Source of the DNA: Granulosicoccaceae bacterium
GTDB lineage: Bacteria; Pseudomonadota; Gammaproteobacteria; Granulosicoccales; Granulosicoccaceae
Length of the DNA stretch: 19,124 nucleotides
Reading direction: 5' to 3'
Assembly (NCBI GenBank): GCA_023301405.1
Contig: JALZUX010000606.1
Span: 1-19,124 of the forward strand
The notes below the pieces were generated by a model. The model ran no database searches and was not told the DNA's origin. It was given only the letters and a program-made list of their open reading frames with translations. Below, piece after piece: positions 9,163 to 16,613 of the stretch. Each line of letters begins with the position of its first letter. The stretch's first letter is position 1. The translations under genes were made by a program, and so were the position numbers.

Positions 9163-9171
9163 TATCTTTAT

Positions 9172-9176
9172 CTCCT
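9172..9176 (-). promoter_or_regulatory. Shine-Dalgarno site that decides the mucD start
   Basis: On the minus strand AGGAG is followed by nine bases and the ATG at 9162. The alternative upstream ATG at 9207 has no comparable site, so the 478-residue form is favoured. Confidence 0.75.
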
Positions 9177-9292
9177 GAGTCAATGCAATCGAGGAAATCA
9201 GTTGCATCTAATTCTTGGGTCTTAACCTGAATGCGTTCGGCATCCTGATTAAACTGCACGACGGGCAAAACGTAGGTAAGGCAAATGGCCAG

Positions 9293-9739
9293 TTACGCAC
9301 CGTTTGAAATGTGCCGTATACACAGCGTGTCCGAAGCTTGATGTCTCTCATGTATGATCAGCAGGAATCTGGTTATGAATAATCCACTACACAGACCAAA
9401 AAAAGCGCTTATTGCTATAGCGCCATCGGTCTGACTATACACAAGGAAGCACGCAACGGCTGATGATAGCATAAGGACAAGTGGGACGAGATAAACCAGC
9501 AATGACAAACTGATCAAGGTTTTCACAGGCACACCGACCTTGACCTGATTTCCGACCTCAAATTTTTCTGGCGAGTATTGGATGTACGGCGTAGACACCG
9601 ATATAGATTGACTCTCATCATAGCCAAGGGTGAACGCACCACAACGCCCATCACACCCCGCACATGGCTGCCGACAGATTTTCAGCGCCAAGGACCCAAC
9701 GTTTTGCTCGGTTATTTGCGCAGTGATTTCAGATTGCAT
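9293..9739 (-). CDS. rseC: RseC/MucC family sigma-E accessory membrane protein
   Basis: A small inner-membrane protein encoded in sigma-E operons; family members also take part in reducing SoxR. From the ATG at 9739 it has 148 residues. The cytoplasmic N-terminal part carries four cysteines (22, 26, 29, 33) spaced C-x3-C-x2-C-x3-C, a likely metal or iron-sulfur site. Two membrane segments follow (about 73-102 and 107-128), and the protein ends in a short basic-polar tail. A TTG codon just before the ATG would add one residue. The start lies eight bases after the rseB stop, with no clear Shine-Dalgarno sequence, so coupling is likely. About 130 bases separate its stop from the mucD start. The family call rests on the topology, the cysteines and the gene order. 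Confidence 0.88.
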   Translation of the reverse strand: MQSEITAQITEQNVGSLALKICRQPCAGCDGRCGAFTLGYDESQSISVSTPYIQYSPEKFEVGNQVKVGVPVKTLISLSLLVYLVPLVLMLSSAVACFLVYSQTDGAIAISAFFGLCSGLFITRFLLIIHERHQASDTLCIRHISNGA

Positions 9740-9747
9740 CAAGCGGA

Positions 9748-10806
9748 TCAGTAAGATTTGATCAGCAGTGACTCCGCTAGCATTTTAACTGTCACATGAG
9801 GCACTTCCCCAACTACCGTAGCGTGCCATTTATCATGCTGCACGCCATAGGCATGCACAGCGCCCATCGACGACGAACCGTGTAAAACACTGCCAGATTT
9901 ATCTTCTGCATCTCCGACAAAAACCGACAACGACGCCAAACCGTCAGAGTACATCAAGCGCCTAACCATGAAGTCACCACCGGCTACTGGTGTTATTTTG
10001 TCTGACACAAGCTCGAAACCCTCAGGCAACACCATTTCGTTGATGCCCGGAATTTCCCCATCAGTTAAGGGCTCTACGGGCATTAAGAGTGGCATATCAT
10101 CCAACCATTTGTGCTCTCTACCAGAGATTGAAGCTTTGAACATCTCCAGCGGCATTTGTGCCGGGTAAGCGACGTTCGTAAACATCACCTGCTCTACGAT
10201 ATTGCCGCTCGAGTCACTCATTACGGAGCGGAGCAATAGAAAAGTCTTGGCATCTACCCAGAGTCGATAACCGTAACGATAGCTATCAAGCGGCTTTATA
10301 TCGATTACTCTCGCTTTTCTGCCAGCTACTCGCGCGTGGCCACTTTTCTGAAAACTATAAATGTACTCAAGCTTCGTAAGCTGCTCTGCCTCAAATTGAG
10401 GAAATGGCGTTCTTGGCTGCGCCTTGCTCACTGTGACAGACTTACTGCCCGGCCAGATACAGACCACGCTGTCGGCATTCCGGATAATTTCACGGGCTTC
10501 ACCATTTTGCGACACCAACCGCTCATGTTCCACACCATCGAGCTTGCTGTGGAAAATTTTCATGGTCTCCACCTCATCACCGTGGAGATACACGAAGGTT
10601 CCGGTGTAGGTCAGGTTTTGCATCGCACTGGACATTTTCTCGATCCAGTCACGCCCCACTTTCTGGTGCTGTTTCTGTGCTTTTTGCTCACTACCCGCGT
10701 CTGAGTCACTGGTGTCTGCGCCATATCCCACAGTGGAGACTATCGAGCCGACAGTGACCAGCACACCGGCTATGAGCGCCCTTGGCAAGCCGTTAAAAAC
10801 TGTCAT
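9748..10806 (-). CDS. rseB: Sigma-E regulatory protein RseB/MucB
   Basis: A periplasmic protein that binds the periplasmic part of RseA and protects it from proteolysis until envelope damage is sensed. From the ATG at 10806 it has 352 residues: a signal peptide (about 1-30, MTVFNGLPRALIAGVLVTVG then a YGA cleavage region), an N-terminal LolA-like domain (about 50-215, with MSSAMQNLTYTGTFVYLHG) and a smaller C-terminal domain (about 235-350). The frame stays open upstream, with an ATG at 10824 and a GTG at 10836; these would add 6 or 10 residues ahead of the signal peptide. None has a good Shine-Dalgarno site, so the exact start is uncertain. Any of them overlaps the rseA 3' end (14 bases for the chosen one), which implies coupled synthesis of the two partners. 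Confidence 0.92.
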   Translation of the reverse strand: MTVFNGLPRALIAGVLVTVGSIVSTVGYGADTSDSDAGSEQKAQKQHQKVGRDWIEKMSSAMQNLTYTGTFVYLHGDEVETMKIFHSKLDGVEHERLVSQNGEAREIIRNADSVVCIWPGSKSVTVSKAQPRTPFPQFEAEQLTKLEYIYSFQKSGHARVAGRKARVIDIKPLDSYRYGYRLWVDAKTFLLLRSVMSDSSGNIVEQVMFTNVAYPAQMPLEMFKASISGREHKWLDDMPLLMPVEPLTDGEIPGINEMVLPEGFELVSDKITPVAGGDFMVRRLMYSDGLASLSVFVGDAEDKSGSVLHGSSSMGAVHAYGVQHDKWHATVVGEVPHVTVKMLAESLLIKSY

Positions 10807-11527
10807 TGACCGGAACCGAGTCATAAGCCACGACACGCGAATGCGCCAACATGCCTTGGATCTGCCCCATCGTTGAGTCTTCCTGATGGCTGAGAAGCAG
10901 TGAATTTAACCGTTGCTCGACTTGCGCATTGCGGGGCTCAGAGGTTGATGCCATCCACCTGGTACCTGGCTCCTGCTTGTAAACCGCGGGCGCGACTGCA
11001 TCAACGAGAAGAATCGGTTGAGTGTTGTTATCCGTTGTTTCTGTGACCACGTTGATCTGAGCAGTTTCGACAGATACGCCCAAATCAGTCGTTTGCTGAC
11101 CGGTGAGTTGCCAAACCACAAATCCGGCAGCGGCCACACTTGCAGCCAGCCCCAAACCAGCAACTGGTTGCCATGCTCTTCGAGGTCTTCTGGCCTGACG
11201 CGCTGTTGACACGCCCGACTTCCTAGGCATGAGAGGCGCTACATTCGAGGTTTCTACCGGCGCTACAGAAAGAACGTCCTCTTGCGCAATCTGCCGACTT
11301 AAGCTTGCGGTAAAGTCTGAGTTAATCGCTGGATGGTAATCACGCTGCATTACGTCGCGCATTATATGGTACCGATTCCATGCCGCCTTGCAGTGATCGT
11401 CGCCGCTGATTTTATTCAACAGCGTTTCGCTATTGCCATCAAATTCACCATCGACAAGCTCTGACAAATCGTGCATCAGTCTTGGGTCGCTATTGAAACT
11501 GCTTTTTTGTGTATCTTTTTGTGGCAT
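10793..11527 (-). CDS. rseA: Anti-sigma-E factor RseA/MucA
   Basis: A single-pass inner-membrane protein that holds RpoE inactive and is degraded stepwise when envelope stress is sensed. It has 244 residues. The N-terminal cytoplasmic sigma-binding domain (about 17-85) shows the family pattern LSELVDGEFDG and AAWNRYHIMRDVMQ. A linker rich in Arg and Pro leads into a membrane segment at about 120-141 (PVAGLGLAASVAAAGFVVWQ). The periplasmic tail (about 142-244) is where RseB should bind. The ATG lies four bases after the rpoE stop, with AGAAGA upstream. It is somewhat longer than the E. coli protein, as in MucA-like members. Confidence 0.93.
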   Translation of the reverse strand: MPQKDTQKSSFNSDPRLMHDLSELVDGEFDGNSETLLNKISGDDHCKAAWNRYHIMRDVMQRDYHPAINSDFTASLSRQIAQEDVLSVAPVETSNVAPLMPRKSGVSTARQARRPRRAWQPVAGLGLAASVAAAGFVVWQLTGQQTTDLGVSVETAQINVVTETTDNNTQPILLVDAVAPAVYKQEPGTRWMASTSEPRNAQVEQRLNSLLLSHQEDSTMGQIQGMLAHSRVVAYDSVPVNDSF

Positions 11528-11531
11528 TGAA

Positions 11532-12122
11532 TTAATCTTCTTTTCCAGTCTCGTCTACTAACGGACGAAGCTTCTGATCTATTGCATCTCTTGCGCGAAA
11601 AATTCGCGATCTAACAGTCCCTATGGGACATTCCATCACGTCTGCGATTTCTTCATAGGACATTCCTTGCAGTTCTCTGAGCGTAATCGCGGTCTTAAGT
11701 TCATCAGGAAGCGCCTCAATTGTCATTTTCACCACCTCTGCAATTTGATCCGTCATCATTTCACGCTGCGGATCAGCGATATCGTGCAACGCAGAGGCAG
11801 AGGCGTACTGTTCAGCCTCTGCGGCATCCGTGCCATCTGTGATCCGACGGGACTTAGATGCCAAGTGATTTTTCGCGGTATTGATGGCTATTCGATACAG
11901 CCAAGTATAGAACGCGCTGTCACCGCGAAAGTTTTTTAACCCCCTGTAGGCCTTTATGAACGCTTCCTGGGTAACATCCTGTACCTCGGAATGATCGTTC
12001 ACGAATCGCGATACTAAATTGGCGATCTTGTGCTGGTACTTCACTACCAGAAGATCAAACGCCGCTTTCTCACCAGCCTGAACCTTCACCACAAGGGCAA
12101 GATCGTTTTCTCTCTCGCTCAC
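11532..12122 (-). CDS. rpoE: RNA polymerase sigma-E factor (RpoE/AlgU)
   Basis: An extracytoplasmic-function sigma factor for envelope stress. Its 196 residues hold region 2 (about 24-92; DVTQEAFIKAYRGLKNFRGD and FYTWLYRIAINTAKNHL) and region 4 (about 137-187; LPDELKTAITLRELQGMSYE and GTVRSRIFRAR). The start is GTG at 12122 with AGGA about 11 bases upstream, giving the family N-terminus MSERENDLALVVKVQAGE. It heads the rseA-rseB-rseC-mucD operon, so its name and role are well supported. A candidate sigma-E-type promoter lies about 80 bases upstream, consistent with the autoregulation usual for this family. Confidence 0.96.
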   Translation of the reverse strand: MSERENDLALVVKVQAGEKAAFDLLVVKYQHKIANLVSRFVNDHSEVQDVTQEAFIKAYRGLKNFRGDSAFYTWLYRIAINTAKNHLASKSRRITDGTDAAEAEQYASASALHDIADPQREMMTDQIAEVVKMTIEALPDELKTAITLRELQGMSYEEIADVMECPIGTVRSRIFRARDAIDQKLRPLVDETGKED

Positions 12123-12198
12123 GGATAGGGGTTTCCTGCACTGACCAATCTGTTAGCCAATTGCACACGACAATGTCGGGCCCCTAACCTTGTTACGG

Positions 12199-12226
12199 TA
12201 TGACCACAGCGAACTGCACTTAGTTC
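12199..12226 (-). promoter_or_regulatory. Candidate sigma-E-type promoter of rpoE
   Basis: On the minus strand GAACTA (12226-12221) is separated by 17 bases from TCATA (12203-12199). This resembles the sigma-E/AlgU pattern (GAACTT, 16-17 bases, TCnnA), with one change in the -35 element. The inferred transcript would start about 70 bases before the rpoE GTG. A perfect palindrome, CTTGTACAAG (12226-12235), touches the -35 element. A second, better -35 (AGAACTT, 12344-12338) overlaps the orn stop but has no matching -10 at the right distance. Confidence 0.4.
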
Positions 12227-12333
12227 TTGTACAAGGAGGTTTATTAGCATTTTTCCGGAATGGCAGTAGCAATTGCGAGAACCTAATCTCAAAAACATCT
12301 TAGCCCAATACATCTGTACACTGATACTTTCTC

Positions 12334-12897
12334 TTACAAGTTCTTTCGGGTTTCCCGGAAGAAATGTTGTCGATAATGGCGCAACTCATTGATAGAGTCT
12401 CGAATATCGCTCAGCGCCAAATGCAGACCTTCTTTTTTAACACCGCTATGCACGTCTGGCGCCCAGCGCTTAGCGAGTTCCTTAATGCTGCTGACGTCCA
12501 AATTACGATAGTGGAAATAGGACTCCAGCCCAGGCATCAGTCGAGCCATGAATCGTCGATCCTGGCAAATGCTGTTACCACACATGGGGCTTTGCCCTGA
12601 ATCAACCCACTTTTTTAGGAAATCGATTGTTATTGTCTGCGCGTCAGCCACAGAATGCTCACTCTCTCGAATCCGCTTAACCAGCCCAGACCCAGTGTGG
12701 TGGCTGGTGTTCCACTCATCCATCGAGCCAATAATCGACTCTGGCTGATAAATAGCCACCACAGGCCCCTCTTCCAAAATATGTAGGTCAGAATCTGTAA
12801 TGATAGTAGCAATTTCGATGATCTTATCATTGTCCGGATCCAGTCCGGTCATTTCCAGATCGATCCAAATCAGATTATCAGGCGAAACTTGACTCAT
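12334..12897 (-). CDS. orn: Oligoribonuclease
   Basis: A 3'-5' exoribonuclease of the DEDDh type that degrades two- to few-nucleotide RNAs, including pGpG from cyclic di-GMP breakdown. From the ATG at 12897 it has 187 residues with all five active-site residues: Asp13 and Glu15 ([10 protein letters not shown]), Asp113 (CQDRRF), His159 and Asp164 ([12 protein letters not shown]). A GTG at 12906 would add three residues, but GGAG (12911-12908) is ten bases before the ATG. The gene is divergent from rsgA, the arrangement also seen in E. coli. The short basic tail RETRKNL is the only unusual part. Confidence 0.97.
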   Translation of the reverse strand: MSQVSPDNLIWIDLEMTGLDPDNDKIIEIATIITDSDLHILEEGPVVAIYQPESIIGSMDEWNTSHHTGSGLVKRIRESEHSVADAQTITIDFLKKWVDSGQSPMCGNSICQDRRFMARLMPGLESYFHYRNLDVSSIKELAKRWAPDVHSGVKKEGLHLALSDIRDSINELRHYRQHFFRETRKNL

Positions 12898-12986
12898 TCC
12901 GTACACACTCCAGAAGATAATTGCCGCTAAAGTTCGCGACCCTAAATTAAGCAGAGTACAATAAGCGAACGTCCTTCTCCAGTAGA

Positions 12987-13002
12987 CATTCTGAACAGAA
13001 TG
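12987..13002. repeat. 16-base palindrome in the orn-rsgA divergent gap
   Basis: CATTCTG-AA-CAGAATG is a perfect inverted repeat with seven-base arms and a two-base centre. The centre is too short for a good RNA loop, so a protein-binding site in DNA is the simpler reading. It lies 25 bases downstream of a TATAAT-like sequence (TACAAT, 12957-12962), which has only a poor -35, and 73 bases before the rsgA ATG. That would place it in the early transcribed region of rsgA. I do not recognise it as the site of a known regulator. Confidence 0.45.
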
Positions 13003-13075
13003 GTCGCAAATTCAAACAATCAGCCCAACGCCCGGGAAACAACTCTGCAAAACTCAACTCAAAGCACAAGACTCA

Positions 13076-14032
13076 ATGGGTAGTAAAACCGTCGCTTCAT
13101 CCGCTCGTGTGATCGCAAATTACGGGGCAGAGCTTGTGCTGTCAACCGATACCGGTGAATACCTAACCGCCACTAACCAGAAAAAACTAGGGCTAGTAGT
13201 TTGTGGAGACCTTGTCGAATTCAAATTCTTAGCTGAATCATCTACCGCGAAACAAACACCAATTCAGGCGCCGAATCTTCAGGGGGACATCGCCACAGGC
13301 CATGCACAAGTCACTAAGATTGAAAAACGCATCAGCACTCTGGCCCGCACAGACAGGCGCCGACAAGCCAAACCCATTGCTGCCAACCTGACGCAACTGG
13401 TTGCTGTCACCGCCCCCAAACCACCATTTGATCCGCTACTACTGGACCGCTACTCAGTGGCCGCCCACCATATTGGCGTTGATATGACAGTCGTAATAAA
13501 CAAAACTGATCTGCTCGACGATCAAAGCCGTGAAAGCGCAGACACCCTGGAAAAAATTTACCGGGACATCGGCTACCAAGTCATTCGCTGCAGCAGAGAA
13601 ACCTCGCAAGGCATAGAACAACTAGCACTGGCTCTTAAGGACCAAGTCTCCATATTGGTGGGCCAATCAGGAGTTGGTAAGTCATCACTACTTAACGAAC
13701 TCCTTCCTGACATCGAAACAAGAACCGGTGCCCTGTCAAAGATTTCAGGCCTTGGTCGCCACACCACGACCGTCACGACCTGGTTTGATCTACCGACTGG
13801 TGGCGCCATCATTGACTCGGCAGGAGTTCGTCAATTTGCGCTGGATCACCTGTCCGAAATCGATATTCAGGCCGGCTTCAGGGAAATCAGCGAACTTTCA
13901 ATGCAATGTAAATTTAATGACTGCATCCATGTCCACGAGCCCGAGTGCGCGGTACAAGAAGCGCTGAAGCAAAATTTGTTGTCCCGACAACGTTATGAGC
14001 ATTTCTTAAGCATGCGCCAGAAAGACGAATAA
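13076..14032 (+). CDS. rsgA: Ribosome small-subunit GTPase RsgA
   Basis: A circularly permuted GTPase that acts late in 30S subunit maturation. Its 318 residues hold an N-terminal OB-fold (about 8-85), then the G motifs in permuted order: NKTD (142-145, G4), GQSGVGKSS (196-204, G1) and DSAG (247-250, G3; most relatives have DSPG or DTPG). The switch segment GLGRHTTT is at 225-232. The zinc-binding part has Cys278, Cys283, His285 and Cys291. The start ATG has no good Shine-Dalgarno sequence, and the protein lacks the basic N-terminal extension of the E. coli protein. No in-frame ATG, GTG or TTG exists upstream before a stop at 12992, so this start stands. Confidence 0.96.
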   Translation: MGSKTVASSARVIANYGAELVLSTDTGEYLTATNQKKLGLVVCGDLVEFKFLAESSTAKQTPIQAPNLQGDIATGHAQVTKIEKRISTLARTDRRRQAKPIAANLTQLVAVTAPKPPFDPLLLDRYSVAAHHIGVDMTVVINKTDLLDDQSRESADTLEKIYRDIGYQVIRCSRETSQGIEQLALALKDQVSILVGQSGVGKSSLLNELLPDIETRTGALSKISGLGRHTTTVTTWFDLPTGGAIIDSAGVRQFALDHLSEIDIQAGFREISELSMQCKFNDCIHVHEPECAVQEALKQNLLSRQRYEHFLSMRQKDE

Positions 14033-14227
14033 ACGTCGTTCATTACTGCAAGAGCCAGCCGAAATAACATCAGGCATGACAGTGATCGTTGCGACAATCA
14101 CTTCCGGCCTCAGCGAACTTCCGGGCACATTAGATCATCGGCACCAGCATGGCTTTACGGGAATTGAGTTCGACGCGGACTCGTCTTTAGGACCGCTACC
14201 CAATTGGCCTCGCCAGCGATGTAACAC

Positions 14228-14256
14228 ATGATAAGCGCTTGAAATTCGTTTATAAT
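14228..14256 (+). promoter_or_regulatory. Candidate sigma-70 promoter of icd
   Basis: A perfect -10 box TATAAT (14251-14256) is preceded, at the ideal 17-base spacing, by ATGATA (14228-14233), which matches four of six -35 positions. Transcription would begin near 14263 and give a leader of about 100 bases before the icd start codon. The spacer contains the palindrome AAGCGCTT (14233-14240). Confidence 0.5.
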
Positions 14257-14259
14257 TTC
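14241..14259. repeat. Operator-like palindrome over the icd -10 box (copy 1)
   Basis: GAAATT (14241-14246) and AATTTC (14254-14259) are exact inverted arms around a seven-base centre, and the -10 hexamer lies inside the site. The same arms recur downstream at 14304-14321. A protein bound here would block RNA polymerase. No known regulator is recognised. Confidence 0.5.
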
Positions 14260-14303
14260 CGCAAATTTTTGCTGTCAGGTGCTTTAACCTGCTTGCCGCT
14301 GGG

Positions 14304-14321
14304 GAAATTTCTACCAATTTC
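14304..14321. repeat. Operator-like palindrome in the icd leader (copy 2)
   Basis: The arms GAAATT (14304-14309) and AATTTC (14316-14321) are the same as in copy 1, with a six-base centre. The distance between the centres of the two copies is about 62-63 bases, close to six helical turns. In RNA this copy can also form a stem of up to eight pairs (14302-14323, one G-U) with a six-base loop. A lone AATTTC half-site lies at 14359-14364, just before the start codon. Confidence 0.5.
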
Positions 14322-14366
14322 TCACCTTCAACTCATTCTAGCTAACGATACTTCGGGTAATTTCCT

Positions 14367-16601
14367 TTGACATCTGAATCCTCAAAAATCATCTACACCA
14401 TGACAGACGAAGCGCCAGCTCTGGCCACTCTTTCATGGCTACCCATCGTGCAGGCTTTCGGCAGTACAGCCGGTATAGAATTCGACACCGCCGATATTTC
14501 CCTCGCAGGGCGAATTTTAAGTGCCTTCAGTGACAAACTGCCCAACAACCAGAAAATGGAAAACCACCTGGCCGCGCTCGGTGAGCTGGCCACCCAGCCG
14601 CAAGCAAACATCATCAAACTTCCAAACATTAGCGCATCAGTACCGCAACTGAAAGCGGCGATAAAAGAACTCCAAGACAGTGGTTATGCAATTCCCGACC
14701 ACCCCGACAACCCGCAAACCGACGAAGAAAAAGACAATCGACTTCGATACGACTCCGTCAAAGGCAGTGCCGTCAACCCCGTGCTGCGCGAAGGAAATTC
14801 AGATCGCCGGGCACCTGCAGCGGTTAAAAACTACGCAAAGAAAAACCCACACTCAATGGGGGCTTGGTCTGCAGAGTCAAAGACTCATGTAAGCACCATG
14901 GACACAGGTGATTTTCGAGCAAACGAAAAATCAGTCACCATAGAAAATGCTGACGACCTCAAAGTAACTCACACGGCCGACGACGGCACAGTCACGACCA
15001 TGGTCGATTCGATCCCGGTGTTAGCTAAAGAAATTATAGATGCCACATTCCTAAGCAAAAAAGCACTGCTTAGCTTTCTGAACAAACAGGTCGATGATGC
15101 TAAGCAGCAAGGAGTACTTTATTCGCTGCACCTTAAGGCCACAATGATGAAAGTCTCTGACCCGATAATTTTCGGGCACGCTGTCACCAGTTTTTTCCGA
15201 CCCATATTTGATAAACACGGTGAAACGCTGGCAGCTGCAGGCACCAATGTAAACAACGGCTTTGGCAACCTTCTAAATGCCATCGAATCGCTACCGGCAG
15301 AAAAACGCAAAGAAATCGAAGCAGACATACAGGCGGTCTATGACACCCGGCCTGACGTTGCCATGGTAGATTCAGACAAAGGCATTACCAACCTACATGT
15401 ACCAAGCGACGTCATCATCGATGCTTCAATGCCTGCGATGATCAGAAGCTCCGGGAAAATGTGGAACAAAGAAGGCGCGCAACAAGACACTAAGTGCATC
15501 ATTCCGGATAGCAGCTATGCCGACCTGTATCAAGCAACCATAGAATTTCACCAGCAGCACGGTGCATTTGACCCAGCCACAATGGGAACATGCCCCAACG
15601 TTGGCCTAATGGCCCAAAAGGCTGAAGAATACGGTTCCCACAACAAAACCTTTGAGTGCGTGGCAAACGGCGTTGTAACAGTCACCAACAAAGCGGGGGA
15701 TGTTCTGATGGAACACACCGTTGAGACCGGTGATATATGGCGAGCGTGTCAGGTGAAGGATGCGCCAATACAAGATTGGGTCAAGCTGGCTGTAACTCGC
15801 GCAAAAGCTACTAATTGGCCAACGATATTCTGGCTGAATGCTAACCGTGCACACGATGCCGAGATAATCAAAAAGGTAGAAACCTACCTGAAAGATCACA
15901 ATACAGAGGGGCTGAACATCCAGATCATGTCTGTCTCAGATGCAACCGGCTACACACTGGATCGAATTCGCACTGGTGAAAACACAGTATCTGTCACTGG
16001 CAATGTATTACGTGACTACCTCACTGACCTGTTCCCAATTCTTGAACTAGGCACCAGCGCCAAAATGCTGTCAATTGTCCCCCTAATGAATGGCGGCGGG
16101 CTCTTTGAAACCGGTGCTGGCGGGTCTGCACCCAAGCACGTTCAACAATTTCTAAAGGAAAACCACCTACGATGGGATTCGCTAGGTGAATTTCTTGCAC
16201 TTGCTGTATCAATGGACCATCTGGCTGAAAGCACTAATAATAAAACGGCCAGGATACTCGCCACTATGCTCGACGCTGCAACTGAGCTATTGCTCACCAA
16301 TGGAAAATCACCATCACGCAAAGTTGGTGAAATAGACACACGCGGCAGCCACTTTTACTTAGCACTCTATTGGGCACAGGCACTCGCTGCGCAAACAGAT
16401 GATAAAGAGCTTGCGGAAAAATTTGCTCCAATCGCGACATCACTGGAAGACAACGAAGACAAGATCTTTTCCGAGTTGAACAACGCCCAAGGCTCAGCGG
16501 TAGATGTGGGTGGCTATTATTTTCCTAACGTCGAGAAAGGTGCAGAGGCAATGCGACCAAGCGACACACTTAATACCATCATAAATAACTTTGACGCCTA
16601 G
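14367..16601 (+). CDS. icd: NADP-dependent isocitrate dehydrogenase, monomeric type
   Basis: Oxidises and decarboxylates isocitrate to 2-oxoglutarate with NADP in the TCA cycle. The 744 residues match the large monomeric form, which is unrelated in length to the roughly 420-residue dimeric enzyme. Visible features: the substrate segment [18 protein letters not shown] (133-150), Lys257 in [11 protein letters not shown], Asp352 in [10 protein letters not shown], Asp550 and Asp554 in RDYLTDLFP (metal ligands by family), and His591 and Arg602 (NADP contacts by family). The start is TTG at 14367: the conserved N-terminus [15 protein letters not shown] begins before the first ATG (14400), and a stop lies two codons upstream. 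No clear Shine-Dalgarno sequence is seen. The gene converges on the kinase gene with a 12-base gap and no clear terminator. Confidence 0.95.
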   Translation: MTSESSKIIYTMTDEAPALATLSWLPIVQAFGSTAGIEFDTADISLAGRILSAFSDKLPNNQKMENHLAALGELATQPQANIIKLPNISASVPQLKAAIKELQDSGYAIPDHPDNPQTDEEKDNRLRYDSVKGSAVNPVLREGNSDRRAPAAVKNYAKKNPHSMGAWSAESKTHVSTMDTGDFRANEKSVTIENADDLKVTHTADDGTVTTMVDSIPVLAKEIIDATFLSKKALLSFLNKQVDDAKQQGVLYSLHLKATMMKVSDPIIFGHAVTSFFRPIFDKHGETLAAAGTNVNNGFGNLLNAIESLPAEKRKEIEADIQAVYDTRPDVAMVDSDKGITNLHVPSDVIIDASMPAMIRSSGKMWNKEGAQQDTKCIIPDSSYADLYQATIEFHQQHGAFDPATMGTCPNVGLMAQKAEEYGSHNKTFECVANGVVTVTNKAGDVLMEHTVETGDIWRACQVKDAPIQDWVKLAVTRAKATNWPTIFWLNANRAHDAEIIKKVETYLKDHNTEGLNIQIMSVSDATGYTLDRIRTGENTVSVTGNVLRDYLTDLFPILELGTSAKMLSIVPLMNGGGLFETGAGGSAPKHVQQFLKENHLRWDSLGEFLALAVSMDHLAESTNNKTARILATMLDAATELLLTNGKSPSRKVGEIDTRGSHFYLALYWAQALAAQTDDKELAEKFAPIATSLEDNEDKIFSELNNAQGSAVDVGGYYFPNVEKGAEAMRPSDTLNTIINNFDA

Positions 16602-16613
16602 CCGTCGTTACTA

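Larger units (their letters stand above)
14033..14366. other. 334-base non-coding region between rsgA and icd
   Basis: No convincing gene is seen on either strand. The left part has an imperfect inverted repeat at 14081-14102 (AGTGATcGT, loop TGCG, ACaATCACT) without a following T-run, so at best a weak end for rsgA. A direct repeat ACTTCCGG occurs at 14100-14107 and 14117-14124. The right part holds the likely icd promoter, two matching palindromes and a small stem CAGGT/ACCTG (14276-14291). Confidence 0.7.

Noticed and set aside
12119..12313. A 64-codon frame upstream of rpoE whose stop overlaps the rpoE GTG (GTGA)
   Set aside because: No ribosome-binding site, no recognisable protein features, and its ATG lies upstream of the likely rpoE transcription start, so the transcript would not include it.
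13000..13083. A 27-codon reading frame (starting [10 protein letters not shown]) that overlaps the rsgA ATG by eight bases
   Set aside because: It has no Shine-Dalgarno sequence and no resemblance to a known leader peptide or to the usual basic RsgA N-terminus. Its overlap with the start of rsgA could be chance.
14081..14102. Possible intrinsic terminator of rsgA
   Set aside because: The stem has a mismatch, is not GC-rich and has no T-run after it.
14135..14317. A 60-codon minus-strand frame in the rsgA-icd gap
   Set aside because: It crosses the icd promoter and palindromes, has no family resemblance and no clear start signal.
16602..16613. Possible bidirectional terminator between icd and the kinase
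   Set aside because: The gap is only 12 bases, and the local GACG/CGTC stem is four pairs without a T-run.
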